DNA from: Zeugodacus cucurbitae
Taxonomy: Eukaryota > Arthropoda > Insecta > Diptera > Tephritidae
DNA: 64,000 nt
Assembly: GCF_028554725.1 (NCBI RefSeq)
Contig: NC_071671.1
Location: forward strand, 56,500,501 to 56,564,500
Direction: 5' to 3'
Shown: piece by piece, positions 24,121 to 36,249 of the stretch
Layout of the letters: each line of letters starts with the position of its first letter
Numbering within the stretch: the first letter of the stretch is position 1
The notes under the pieces: generated by a model
Told to the model about the DNA's origin: nothing
The model's input: the letters and a program-made list of their open reading frames with translations, nothing else
Database searches by the model: none
Made by a program: the position numbers and the translations under genes

Positions 24121-26574
24121 TATTAATATAAATGTTTCTAAAGTCCTATACACTTTTAATACTGCTTGATACACCTTCAAATCACAATTTTCTTTTCGCA
24201 TAACAAAAACGACATTTCAAGATCACCACAAAGAAAATCGAAAATATTTCATAAAACCGATAGCAGCCTGCGCTGACACTTATAAATATTTGCCGCAAAT
24301 TAAATGGATACGCTGCGCAGAAGAAATGCGAAAAAAGAAAAGCCATCAACTATTGAACATGAAAAATCTGGATTGTCGAAGGAATTTACGCCGCCAACAC
24401 ACGGAAATGCACATCATCAGCAATAACACCGGCTGACACCTAGTACCCACCGTCCCTACCTGCATATATAAATGCACATGAGTGTAGTGTAGGTTGTTGA
24501 AGTATTTTTATGCGTCGGTGGTATCTCGCCAGGCAGCAATAATTTCCCAAGTCTACAACCATAAAGTCACAGAGCAAACGATGCACTTTGCAAATCCGCA
24601 ATCAGACAAAACAAATAATTTTGCGAGCATAAAATATGCGGGATTACTTACTACTATTCAGTAGCGCTGCGGCAACGCCTCGAGCACCTTCAGCCCCTAG
24701 CAACTTACTATTGGAACTTGAGGCGGCTGCAAGCTTGCTACAAGAACAACAACAAAAAAATAATAAAGCTGAGCACTACTTGCAATATGCATGAAAGGAG
24801 TTTAGTTGAATTGCAACACACACACCGACGGACATATTAATAGGTACACTCTCACATACAAATGTAATTGCAATGAAATGGAAATGGAAATGGAAATGCG
24901 AACGCTTTTTGTCTAAGTTACAGTTAGAAAGTAGTAGATAGTAGAAATTCAATTCAACTTGGAATTTTTATGTTTTTCAAAGAAATCCGCAAGTTGCACA
25001 AACATAAATTTACTTACAACCACCGCCACACTCACCTGCCACAATTTGTGGCGCTTTTTGAAGGAAAAAAATGCAGCCGCAGGCTTTTATATAAAATGTC
25101 AGGCGCTGCTTGAAGGGCAAAAACGGTGCTTAGTTTTAATATTTTCAGGTCCACACACTCACACACACATACATACTTAAGTCTATAAGTAAAGTATATA
25201 AGTATGTAAGCCTGCGGCTAAGCATGCAAGTAAGTACTTGATATTAGGCGGCTTTGCCACATTTGTTTGTTGCATGCACCGTCACTCATGCCATCTACAC
25301 TAACTTGCCACAGCGTACTCATCAGCGCACAAGTTGCATGCAACATTTGCTGCTGCATCAGCATAAAAAAGCGCATATAAAAGCCCAAAGGCCGGAGGAC
25401 AACAAGCAAGAGTAAAGAAAAAAATCAAAATTATTGAATGCGCGCATGCCAGCGAATGACATTTTGAGTTAATAATGTTGACGAGTTGGTGGCATGAATG
25501 ATTAACAGCGCGCCCTTGTATGTGTGTATGCAAATCCACCAATGGTTATGCCAATAGATGATGGATGGCTGGCGGATGGCATGTTAAATGGTGGGCTGCC
25601 TAACTGCCACATAACCACACTCATCCAAAGTCACAAAGCCACTTGTGAGATTAACATAAGCAGCAGAAGATGAAGCGACTCTCATATGGTGGCCCCTCCT
25701 CTATAACCCTCAAGTGGCTCATACCAAAGTAGCGCTAAAGCAACCCTGCACCTCCACTTCTTAAAAAAATAAACTCACTTTAATGCCTGCTCCGTCCCTT
25801 ATGAGTGAAGCTTCCCACAAAAATTATTAATTTTTTCTCATCGCAGCCAACTTCTCTACATCTCTGCATTATTTTGATTATATATTCATTTATTTTATTT
25901 TCATTCATTTTATTTTATTTTTATTATTCTTTGGCAGTTTATTTACTTTTCGGCTATTTGCTACACTCTATTATTATCATTCGAGCGCGCTTTATTTGCA
26001 TTCGTTGCACCCATTGTTGTGGCAATGTTTAGGCCTCTTTTTGGCCTCATCACTCTCCGCCGCTCTCCAATTGGTGGCATTGTCTGTTGCTCTGTTATTA
26101 ATAACTGTAAAGAAATTTTAAAAATATTAAAAATTCTTGAAAATGTTGCCAAACAGTATCTTCGCTGAGCCTTTGTACGACTGTTTCCTCACTTGCTTTA
26201 TACCAAATTATTATTTGGTAATGTGTTGGTATGCTAAAAGCTTCCGGCATCTTTACGGTATAATGCTTTACTGGTTATTACTGGCATTCACGATTTCTTT
26301 TTTTTTTTCTGTTTTTGATAGTTTTGTGGGAGGAGAGTAGATAACAGTCAAATTAAATGAAAGCATTCAGTCTAATGATGTTTTGTGTATATGTATTTCG
26401 AAGTGTAGAATTGATGACAAAAGTAATTACAACTGAAGAATTAAAGTTCGTTTGAAGACTAAATGTAATGTAAAGCCTTGAGTTCTTCCAGCTTTTAAAC
26501 TTTTTTTCCGTCGTGATTCTTCTAGATTTGTTGATATAACACTGCCGCAGCCTTTTCAGTCAAAAGAGAACTAA
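24121..26574. other. Non-coding DNA with simple repeats
   Basis: No gene is recognised. GC-balanced stretches with CA/GT and CAA runs lie at 24.2-25.7 kb, including GGAAAT tandem units at about 24876-24897 and ACACTC/CACAC at 25152-25170. TTTTATTT-rich DNA lies at 25.88-25.93 kb. Short frames on both strands overlap and lack domains. Confidence 0.5.
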
Positions 26575-26904
26575 GCTGTATCACAGGGGTCATCACGGGG
26601 CACCTACCTAAAAGGCCACCTGCAGTATAGTAGAATCGGTAGAATGCAAGGCGTGCGCGGAAGATGACGAGACACTAGAGCATTATCTCTGCGAATGCCC
26701 AGCCTTCTGTCGGTTAAGAAGAGATACCTGCCATGGCTCCCATTACTTTAATCTGAGTGAAATTGGGCAGCTGGGATGGAAAAAACTCAGAAAATAAACC
26801 GAGTTGTTCAGGTGATGCTCATCAGGGGGCCTAATAATGGCCTAAGTTTGGCCGCTTGCGGTCAGGCTCTCTTCGCCTCCCTTTTCAACCAACCAACCAA
26901 CCCT
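26575..26904 (+). repeat. 3' end of an RNase-H-bearing LINE
   Basis: This fragment holds the last codons of the second ORF (see 26639-26797), a short 3' untranslated region and a CAACCAACCAACC tail at about 26886-26900, as is usual for LINEs that end in a short tandem repeat. The 5' part of the element is absent, consistent with the 5' truncation common in target-primed reverse transcription. A target duplication cannot be defined by eye. Confidence 0.7.
26639..26797 (+). pseudogene. LINE ORF2 C-terminus, zinc-knuckle region
   Basis: The 52 codons before TAA begin VECKACAEDDETLEHYLCEC and continue PAFCRLRRDT. The pattern C-x2-C-x9-H-x3-C-x-CP, then Arg, is the cysteine/histidine motif found after RNase H in I/R1/LOA-type non-LTR retrotransposons. 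Upstream codons contain stops (TAG TAG near 26628), so only this end of the protein survives. A second, different example of the motif lies at 44299-44451. Confidence 0.7.
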
Positions 26905-27416
26905 GCACTTATTATTTTCACCAATTATGATCTCTATGGACAAATCTGTAGCATATTTAACATCATTCAGTAGTTTCTGCTCGACGCTTTTTCCATGGTT
27001 CTCGTAAATCAAATTTATCATTTTTGGTAAAAGCATTACGGACATGTGTTTCATGGTTCAGGATAACGTTAGGATAAGTTTTATGGCTGTACCTCGTGAT
27101 GATGGGATCACGGTTTAAGACTATCCCTTATACAACTTTCACCTTACGTCATTCCATATGATGGGATCAAAATTTCTTTTCTTATCATAAATAGCTTTCT
27201 TAACTTGTCTAGAATTCGGTAGTAAAGTAAGTTAAAGGTTTGAAATTCGAAGTCGTTTTAAAGATACAGCAGTTAGAAGATGGAGCTGTCCGAAGCGCAG
27301 GAAACTTTGAACGCGTTTTTCTCAAAAGTGTGTTTTTCTAAATTTCCTCCATCGTATCTCAAAAATGGCTTGACCGAATGACTTGAAATTACTCAGCACA
27401 TGTAAGCACATGGAAC
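26905..27416. other. Non-coding DNA, possible fragment of the TTAA repeat family
   Basis: 'tttgaacgcgtttttctcaa' at about 27306 and 'tgaccgaatgacttgaaatt' at about 27371 resemble the core of the TTAA-flanked family at 45028 and 60441. Ends could not be found because the mariner at 27417 interrupts it. The rest shows nothing recognisable. Confidence 0.35.
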
Positions 27417-28425
27417 GGTTGGCAATACCGCTTTTTTGCTCTTTATTCAATGTTTTATAAAAAGTGTTACAAAGATCGGACTTAATTCAAATATTCGCCG
27501 TTTCGTTCGATAATCTGTTTCAATCCAGACGGCAATTTCATCATACCCCCTCGTAGAAACCAACCCTCGGACAGCCACTTTTCACAAGCATCTTTTGAGT
27601 TCAACTTTACACCACCAAGGGCGTTCGTCATGGACAGGAACAGGTGGTAATCACTTGGTGCTATGTCCGGGCTATATGGTGGAAGCGATAAAACCTCCCA
27701 TCCGAGCTACCGTAGCTTCTGACGAGTCATCAACGAAGTGTGTGTTCTGGCATTGTCCTGGTGGAACACCACACCCTTCTTGTTTGCCAATTCTGGACGC
27801 TTCTGGTCGATCGCCTGCTTCAAGCGGTCCAGTTGTTCGCAGTAGATGGTAGAATTAAGCGTATGATTCCTAGGAATCATAGCCCACCAAACACACAGCA
27901 AAACCTCCCTGGCCGTCAATCCCAGCTTGGCCACTGTTTGGGACGATTCACCGGCCTTCGACCACGACAGATATTGTCGTATATGAACGATTTTTCGTCG
28001 CCAGTCATCATCCGCTTCAAAAATGGGTCGAGTTCGTTCCGTTTCAGCAGCATATCGCAGGAGTTGATTCGGTCCAGAAGGTCAAATCATGCGGCACCCA
28101 AACATCAAGCTATTTTGTGTATCGAGCCTTCTGCAGATGGTTTAAAATGGTTTGGTGACTAACTCGCATCTCCTGATGTCACGTCCGATGTCCGATGTCA
28201 CGTACCGGTCTAACTCGATGTTGTCCTTGATTGGTATTCGTCGTCACAGGTCTTCCGCCCGCTGGCTTATCCTTGGTGTCGTTTTCACCCGCTCTGAATC
28301 GTCGAAACCATTCCTCCGCAGTTCAAATTAATATACTACCATCCCCAAAAACACCATTAACCTCACGGAACGTTTCTCTATCGGATTTGCCTTTAAGTGG
28401 GAATCGTGAAAGAAGTACGATCTAA
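27417..28425 (-). mobile_element. DD34D mariner, copy 3, on the minus strand
   Basis: The 3' end of the element lies at 27417 (GGTTGGCAATACCG; the usual AAATATCTC part of the TIR is degraded) and is followed by 'gctctttattcaatg', as in the other copies. The 5' end is lost near 28425: similarity to copies 1 and 2 fades around the codons for SFVKGK. A duplicated 'gatgtccgatgtcacg' sits near 28178-28205. At about 1.0 kb with no 5' TIR it is immobile. Confidence 0.85.
27600..28400 (-). pseudogene. Mariner DD34D transposase pseudogene, copy 3
   Basis: On the minus strand one open stretch (27707-27934) reads GLTAREVLLCVWW, then STIYCEQLDRLKQAIDQKRP, then HQDNARTHTSLMTRQKLR, with the second catalytic Asp in HQDNA. 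The third Asp motif and the C-terminus follow in other frames (around 27610-27700). Upstream, the first catalytic region and helix-turn-helix segments are split by frameshifts. No full-length frame remains. Confidence 0.82.
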
Positions 28426-30689
28426 TTTTTTCGAGGCGGGGATGTTCAGAAAGTTATAACTCATGTTATACACAATATTTTTAACATAAAAGTTATATTT
28501 ATACTGTCGAAATATATGGTAATAAATGATAATAAACTTAAGGCTCTATCACCTTACTTGACGTAAAAAAAATTATAAAAAATCACTAAAAACAGGCCGT
28601 CACACTTTACATGAGGAGACCTTAATAATGAAATATTCCGACGACAGTCGAGTCTGCGTAACTGGAGCGGCCCACAATATTTATTTTGAATTCAATAAAA
28701 TGAAGATACAATTGTATAACATATTACTTAAAAGAGGAATGTATATCCCCGGAAGGAAACATTAGTAACTCTGAACGAAATATTTAATCGCCTTCAAAAT
28801 ATAGTTAATATTCGCCAACCGTCGGAGTACTAGAAATGTATTGTATTGATGTCAAATCCGATATCCGAACTAAAAGGTTTTCACCTTTTCCAATCTGATT
28901 ACTATATCATACGAAATGAGGAAGAGAAATGGATAATTACTTCAAAAATGAAAAAATCTCAAATCAAAAATTATTCCTTATATAAATAACCCAAAAATGT
29001 CAGCAAGCACCTCACCTTCTGACTTCAGAATATCCTCAAAATACCATTACAAACAATGCCGCAACAGCTGCCACCTGATTTCATAGCTTTCGACCAGTTC
29101 AAGCATGTTAAGCATGATGGCGCGCTAAAACATGTTTGCCTTGGCGCTAAGTTGGCCACGAGGAATAATGCGATACACCGAGCATGGCGGACGGGGACAC
29201 GGCTGGTTGGCGCTGATGCTGATGCTGGTCAGGGCCGAATGCTGGGACCAATGTTTGAAAAATGATAAATGCGAGCAATGACCATAGAAATGTGTTAGCG
29301 GCCAAAGTGAGTGGGACATTCACTGGCGCAGCATTGTGGTTTTGTTTATTTTCCATTTCCGTAAGCGCAGGCACACACAGGCACAAGCAACAATGTACCG
29401 TTTTTCGATTATTGCCACAAATGTTGTGACGCGCTCAAATACAACTGTAATTCTGTGAGTGTGTGTGTGTAATGTATTGTTTTTCCAGCAGCCCAGCATA
29501 TTCAAATTGTAATTCTAACCTAATTTATGCCGCACCACAGCATACAGCGGCAACAAAAAGCAAAATAACCGCTACTGCTGTTGTATTGTTTTTGTTGTTG
29601 CACAAAACTTGTGGCCAGCAATAACAAGAACCCGAATTAAATCAGCGAAATGTGCATTCGCCACTCGCGAACACAGCTGCGCAATCGTGGCGTACCGTTA
29701 GTCCAGGTTCGTGGTGGATGCAATGAGTGGTGAGCTGTTGTTGCAAGTGCTTGGTGCAAGCGATTACAATCGCTCACATCGTTCACCGTTTAAATGTAAT
29801 TTATACTTTCATTACAGAGCTCGCCGCCAATCATGAAGTGCGCTAATGTGAATTACTGCAATATATGGACAAATGTGTTGGGCCTTTGAACTAACAAACA
29901 GCTAACTCTACACAGAAGTCTACACACTCAACACATCCCAGCCACATTGTTCGTCCATCAAGGCTATATTTTAAATGTCTTTGTGTGTTTGTGGCATGCA
30001 ACATGTGCGCGCGGTCACTGCACAGTTGCAATTTCAACACCAACAACGACAACAACAACAACAAACATATGAAGCAACCGTAATCCAGTTCGAAATTATT
30101 ACTTTGCATTGGCATTTGTTGTTGTGTAAATTCGTGTTGATTTTTTTATCCGACCTCCCTTCCTCCGCCTTCACCAATTGTTGTATATATTTGTATTTTG
30201 TTATTGTTGGCGTCATCACATGTGTACACTTTTGATTTTGATTTTGATTTGCTGACATCGTTTCTTCTCCTTCCCCTTCCCTCCTTCCCCGTGTGCTACA
30301 ACCTTCAACAGTGCCATCAACAGCAGTTATGTGGGATAATAAATCAAAATATTCGGTTTCATGTTGTCATTCGCAGCTCAAATGGTCGAGTGAGTAACTC
30401 GTTACGTATGACCTACCCGACGACAGTCGACTCGGCACGTCGAAATAAACCAACATACAATGGCATGGTCACTAAACAATGCGATTACAGCGAAATAATA
30501 TTGCTTTTTAAGGGAGAACTTAGAAGTTTTAATTTTACTAGTTTGACTAAAGCGGTTGTTGGAAACTACAGCTATACTGGCCTTCGACGAATTTTCTGAA
30601 TGTGAATTCATTTTAAATTTCATAGTTTTTAATCTAAGTATGAATAATATTGATTCGGGGTTTGATAGACCTTTATTTATATATTTTAG
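28426..30689. other. Non-coding DNA, nothing recognised
   Basis: AT-rich to 29.0 kb, then more GC-balanced with CA/GT, CAACAA and GTTGTT runs to 30.3 kb. Overlapping Cys-, Thr- or Gln-rich frames come from these repeats. No RNA gene or TIR was seen. Confidence 0.5.
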
Positions 30690-32262
30690 TCTTTAATCTA
30701 CAAAGCACACACCTGTAGGACCCCCAGAGGTGATCTAGTTATTGATGACCAGAGTATACTGAGTTTGTGGAGGGAACACTTCTCCAGCCTGCTGAATGGC
30801 AGTAAAAGTACAACACCAGAAGATGGCGAACCCGATTCCCCAATCGACGACGATGGAGCAGATGTTCCATTACCCGACCGTGAAGAAATTCGAATAGCAA
30901 TTACCCGCTTGAAGAACAATAAGGCGGCGGGGGCCGATGGATTACCGGCCGAGCTATTCAAACACGGCGGCGAAGAGCTGATAAGGTGCTTGCATCAGCT
31001 TCTTTGCAGAATATGGTCGGAAGAAAGCATGCCTGACAATTGGAATCTCAGTGTACTCTGCCCAATACACAAAAAGGGAGACCCCACAATTTGCGCCAAT
31101 TACCGTGGGATAAGCCTCCTCAACATCGCGTATTGTGTGAAAGACTAAAGCCCACCGTCAACAAACTGATTGGACTTTATCAATGTGGCTTTAGACCTGG
31201 AAAATCAACAACAGAAAGACCCGTGAAAATAGGATCGACACACACCATCTCTTTATCGATTTTAAAGCTGCTTTCGACAGCACGAAAAGCAACTGCCTTT
31301 ATGCCGCGATGTCTGAATTTGGTATCCCCGCAAAACTAATACGGCTGTGTAAGCTGACGTTGAGCAACACCAAAAGCTCCGTCAGGATTGGGAAGGACCT
31401 CTCCGAGCCGTTCGATACCAGACGAGGTTTCAGACAAGGTGACTCACTCTCGTGTGATTTCTTTAACCTGATGCTAAAGAAAATAATACGAGCTGCAGAG
31501 CTAAACAGAGAAGGTACAATCTTCTATAAGAGTGTACAGCTACTGGCGTACGCCGATGATATCGATATCATTGGAAACAAAACCCGCGCGGTTAGTCTTG
31601 GCTCCCACGTCACTGTTGACAGTCATAACTTTGAAGTTGTAGATAATTTCGTCTACCTGGGAACCAGCATTAACAGCAATAACAATGTCAGCCTGGAAAT
31701 CCAACGCAGAATCACTCTTGCCAACAGGTGCTACTATGGACTAAGTAGGCAATTGAAAAGTAAAGTCCTCTCTCGACGAACAAAAACCAAACTTTGTAAG
31801 TCTCTCCTCATTCCCGTCCTTCTTTACGGTACAGAAGCGTGGACGATGTTAACATCCGATGAGACGGCATTAGGAGTTTTCGAGAGAAAAGTTTTGCAGA
31901 AGATTTATGGTCTCTTAAACATTGGCAACGGCGAATACCGCAGACGAAGGAACGATGAGCTGTATGTGTTATTCGAGGACATAGACATAGTCCAGCGAAT
32001 AAAAAAACAGCGGCTACGCTGGCTAGGTCATGTTGTTCGAATGGATGAAAGTGCTCCAGCTCTGAAAGTATTCGATGGTGGAAGCCGAGGAAAAGGGAGA
32101 CCTCCACTCCGATGGAAGGACCAGGTGGAGAGGGACCTGGCTTCGCTTGGAATAAACAATTGGCGCCAAACTGCCAGAAGGAGGGATACGTGGCGCTCTG
32201 TTTTGAACTCGGCTATAACCGCGTAAGCGGTGTCTACGCCAGTCAAGAAGAAGAATCTACAA
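30690..32262 (+). mobile_element. RTE-like LINE fragment, 5'-truncated
   Basis: Reverse-transcriptase coding sequence ends at a TAA near 32224, followed by a short 3' untranslated region 'gcggtgtctacgccagtcaa' and an AAGAAGAAG tail at 32248-32256. The endonuclease and the start of the element are absent. The architecture, with the ORF ending soon after the RT thumb and connection in a basic R-x-R-W segment rather than an RNase H domain, fits RTE/BovB-type LINEs better than I/R1/Jockey. The clade call is from memory of such proteins. Confidence 0.75.
30735..32226 (+). pseudogene. LINE reverse transcriptase, three broken segments
   Basis: The first open part (about 30765-31148) has LKNNKAAGADGLPAELFKHG and CPIHKKGDPTICANYRGISL. 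A deletion in the 'NIAY' region then shifts the frame. The next piece (LCERLKPTVNKLIG, QCGFRPGKSTT) and motif A (FIDFKAAFDS, about 31250) are present, and the last piece runs 31309-32226. That piece holds RRGFRQGDSLSCDFFNL and the catalytic motif C LLAYADDIDIIG (about 31545-31580). An in-frame deletion follows: after IIGNKTRAV the sequence jumps to SLGSHVTVDS, skipping the usual segment of about 35 residues. The C-terminus reads RLRWLGHVVRMDE, GRPPLRWKDQVERDL, RRRDTWRSVLN. It cannot encode an active enzyme. Confidence 0.88.
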
Positions 32263-33268
32263 ATGAGAAAGTTCAAGTTATGCCTTAAACTCGAGTTTAT
32301 TGTCCATTTTGGAGTTAAGAATTAAACACCTCTCTTAAACGTGAAATTTATCATACAAAAAATAATATATTTAACTCGTTTTAAACCTCATCTTTTGGAG
32401 TTTATGGAGATACAAGCCTAATTTTGCCGCTATAAAGAAGAATATGGACTCAATGGACAGTGCGCTCTCGCACGATGGCACTACTAACACTTTTGTAAAG
32501 GTATAATATTTGTTTACCCTTATACTCTTATGGAATGTTTAGAAAATTAGTCCCCCCCCCCAAGTATTATGCCAAGATATTAAGAATATCGTAAAATCCG
32601 GCTTTTTTATATTGGTTTCTCGAACAAAAGGCGAAAATAGTGACTGAATCAACCAACTTGAGCCAAAAATGTTTCTTTTAATAATAGCCTAGTACCAAAC
32701 TGAAGCCTACAAATACCTAAACCTAGCTTGAACTAGGAATAAGATCTTTACCAAGTTTTGACAAGAAGTCTCTTGTCCCAGATGACAATTTCAAATAACA
32801 GACGGAAATCAACAAGTTCATTACATGAAGTGATGCAAAATCAATCCTGTTTTTCCTGGTTTCAAGATTGTGCTGAAATGTGTTTCTATGTCATCAACGG
32901 TTATTCATAACGAAGACAAATAAGTTTGACATTAAAGAAATATTGTACTGAAAATAGGCTTGTCGTCATGTTCATTATAGCCTATATGTACAGTATCTAA
33001 ATGGCAAGGAAAAGATGAAATCAATTTTGCTTGAAATAAGACAATGATTTCTCAGAATGAGAGGTTAACCTTCGGTTTACTGGATGCACGACCATAGGTT
33101 GGCTTTTGAAATGAGCTGTTTCTTTATCTATTCTTTAAAAAATTCCTGCCAAATAACTATGTTGTAACATTCGTTCGTTGACGAATTAAACTGAAAAGTT
33201 GTAGTTTTGCTCATACCCATAGAATGTAATTTTGGAACTCATCAGTTTCAAAAGATCATGTAAGCATG
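32263..33268. other. AT-rich non-coding DNA, nothing recognised
   Basis: No domain, TIR or tandem repeat was seen apart from a C10 run at 32552-32561. Confidence 0.5.
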
Positions 33269-33849
33269 AAAGGGTTAAATCTAGTTAGAATTTTCTAAAA
33301 ACCCATTTTTTTCATGTATTCAACTAAACACTCTGAAAATGTCACGTCAATCCGATGCGGTCGGTTATTTTTATAAGTTACACGCATAATTTTAACGACA
33401 CCTCAAAGCATTTGTAGTTGTCCGGTGTGCGCCTTGTATTTCTCAAAACTGTGTTTTGGAAGTCGGTGACAAAGATTTCTCGGAAATAGTTGAACCGATT
33501 AGTCCCGAAGTTTTACACAGGCTGCTATATTTTCTGATACTTAATCAAAGCTTTTTTATGACTTATGAAATTTGTTTTTTTTTATACACAATTTAAGCCC
33601 AAAATTATACTAAAAAAAATTTTTTTTATAAGTCACCGTTTAAAAAAGAAAATTGTGTTTCATATTCCCTCGATCAATTACAAGATTATACATTACTTTA
33701 ACGAATTTCGTTAGATTTTTTCGTTTCAGTTCATCCACTTCAGAGAGAGTGATGTCTTAAATTCTTAGAATAATACATTTAGAAGTTTTCTCAGGAAAAA
33801 TGTTTGAAAACCCTAATTTTAAGGGTTGCTTACTAGATGTAACCCCTTT
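33269..33849. mobile_element. TTAA-type TIR repeat family, copy 1
   Basis: The left end AAGGGTTAAATCTAG faces an inverted AAGGGGTTACATCTAG at the right. The core 'ccggtgtgcgcc', 'ctcaaaactgtgttttggaa' and 'gtcggtgac' matches the core of copies at 45028-45702 and 60441-61119. It is about 580 bp with no coding capacity. The flanks here do not show the TTAA seen around the other copies. Confidence 0.65.
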
Positions 33850-36249
33850 ATAAAGGTATTAAAAACTTATAAGAAATAGTTTTCCCAAGACGGGTAAGAT
33901 ACAAAACTAGTTGAAATCTATACAGGGAAGAGCTGTATCTTGAATATAAGGAACCCCATTCTTACGGTTGATTTTACACCGTAAACAACAGTGAATATAT
34001 TCGTGATATTATCAGGAGACATCATGTTTATTTTCTGATGTTACTTTTTGTCAAAAAGCTCTAGCGTTTAGATTTCAGATTATGCTATTTCTTATTAACT
34101 GATATCTAGAATGTAATATCGATTTAGTAGTTGTTAATTTCTCATCTAAGTTTGGTCTGTAACTTCATAAGAGAGACTAAAAATGAACCGTTTTGGGCCA
34201 TATTTTGAAAACAAAAAAGTTCGTACCAACTTTACCAGAGGGCAATAGGATGAATCATTATATTGAAAAATTACGAACCGATTAATTCGACTATACATAT
34301 TTTCTTGGTCGAACTGTCTTTGTCAAATAGTAATAGTAAATTCCATATTCGTTCGCCTAATAGACCAATCTCTCCACTACATCCTAACATGATTTAAATG
34401 AATCAATATGTATAAGAAGAGGTCACATCACTGTTACTTCAGTGATAGCTTTTCAATATTTTTTTTCCTAATATAACAATTTCTTTTAATTCACCAAATT
34501 GGCATTCAATCTCTTAAAATAAGTAAATAATAACTGAAAGCAACACTGTACACTGGCGGACAAATAAACAGTAAATAAGCCAAAAGCAAACGTAAATACA
34601 AAAAAAAGCAACACTAGAATATAACGGCCGAAAGCAAAAGGCTGCTTTCGACATACAACAACAACAAAAACATGAAAGTTTAGGACCGGTGGGTGGCTGG
34701 CGACGCTTAGAGATTAAAAAAGAGTGACAAAGAGAACTGTTGGGCGACAAATAACGGCATGTTGGAAGTCATTGGCATGTGTAGCGATAGCAAGAGCAAC
34801 AACAGTATGAAAGTGAAGTGTTGTTGCCACCGAATTTGTTGTTGTTTGGCTAGCATGCACTTTTGGCAAACTGGGCGTGCTGCTGTGCAGCATCAAAACA
34901 TGCGAATTTGGCGTAGACGGCGCGCCAATGCCACATGCAACACGGCATTTCGGCATTTCGTTGCATTTACATTTGCCGCAAATTGTATTGTAAATGCATT
35001 TCAAATGCTGCTGCCAAACAACAAAACAATTGCACTTGGCACAATTTGTTGTTGTCAGCCGAAATAGCTGTTTACGTTGTTGCAGCAACATGCACTTGCC
35101 ACAGCCGCAAAAGCAGAGCTGAGCTGCCCGAATTGAAGTTGCAGCGGCAAGTGAGTGGCAGAGAGAAAGTTGTTCGTACGGAGCATTGAGTTATGTTTTT
35201 GATTTTGGCTGACAATGAGTGTTCAGATTTATTGTTTGCATTAGCAGTTACAACAACAACAACATGTACGCCAAATGGCAGTCAATTGGATAGAAGAAGA
35301 AGAGAACATGTTGACAATTGGTCTGTGTGTTGTTGTTTGTATTGTTGTTGTAGTCAACAGGCATATTTTCAGTACCTCCAACAGCCAAACCAGCCGTTCA
35401 ACAGCACGCTTTGTTGTAATTGTTGTCGCTTTAGCCTTGTATATGCGCGATTTGTCTAAGCAGTTGAGTGTGTAACGCCGTGCGCTACTTTACTTTATCG
35501 GTTGTTGCGTTGACAGGGCGTGGCATTGACATTTACATGTTCACACTGCAATCCGTTATGTTCATATGTAAGTATATGTAAGTATGTTCAATATAAGCTT
35601 TCCAACCATAGTGGACTATTTAAACCACTACAATCACTAAACACCTTTGTAGTATACTCATATGTGCACCTATGCGTATACGTAACTTTTGTCAAATAAA
35701 TAGTTTGTGCAATTTTTCACTTTGCACCGCATAACAACGTATTATCAGCGCTTGTCTTTATTAGTTTTTGCCCATCAGGCTCTATTGCATTCCGGTTTTG
35801 GTTGATTTTGCAATTTTATGTGCGAGCAAAAAATTTAATCTAAATTCCGTTAAATGTTGCACAAAGCGGGAGTTTTAATTATTGAATGCATAAATTAGTG
35901 TGCTAACGAGCTTGGCGAGCTGGTGGTATTTACGAAATGTAGTAGATTATTGACCTTTTTGCTAATATTGTTAGTTTGGGTCATGTTAAGGCATCTCTTT
36001 TTGGTTAATTATGACAGAGACAATCTACATATAGAATAAAAAAATAACAAAAAACGATGTATTGGAACTTCAATAATTGTCAGTATTCTTGCTATAAATA
36101 GCCTACTTGCCTAATTTCATTGAAGTACCTTTTATACTACTTACGTTCACAAGGCGGGATTACATTATTGTTTCATGATGATACTAATGTCCGGATATCT
36201 ATTGTAATATACTATTTAACTTAGAAAGAAAATTAACTGATTATTTTAA
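33850..36249. other. Non-coding DNA with GTTGTT/CAACAA tracts
   Basis: No gene is recognised. Positions 34.7-35.5 kb are rich in GTTGTT/CAACAA and TTGCC repeats and carry several overlapping 60-125-codon frames on both strands (Cys/His-rich one way, Gln/Thr-rich the other). I regard these as simple-sequence by-products. 'gtaagtatatgtaagtatgt' repeats lie at about 35568-35586. Confidence 0.5.

Noticed and set aside
34714..35475. Frames of up to 125 codons with Cys/His-rich or Thr-rich sequence
   Set aside because: They come from GTTGTT/CAACAA tracts and overlap on both strands; the apparent cysteine pattern is not a known zinc-finger spacing.
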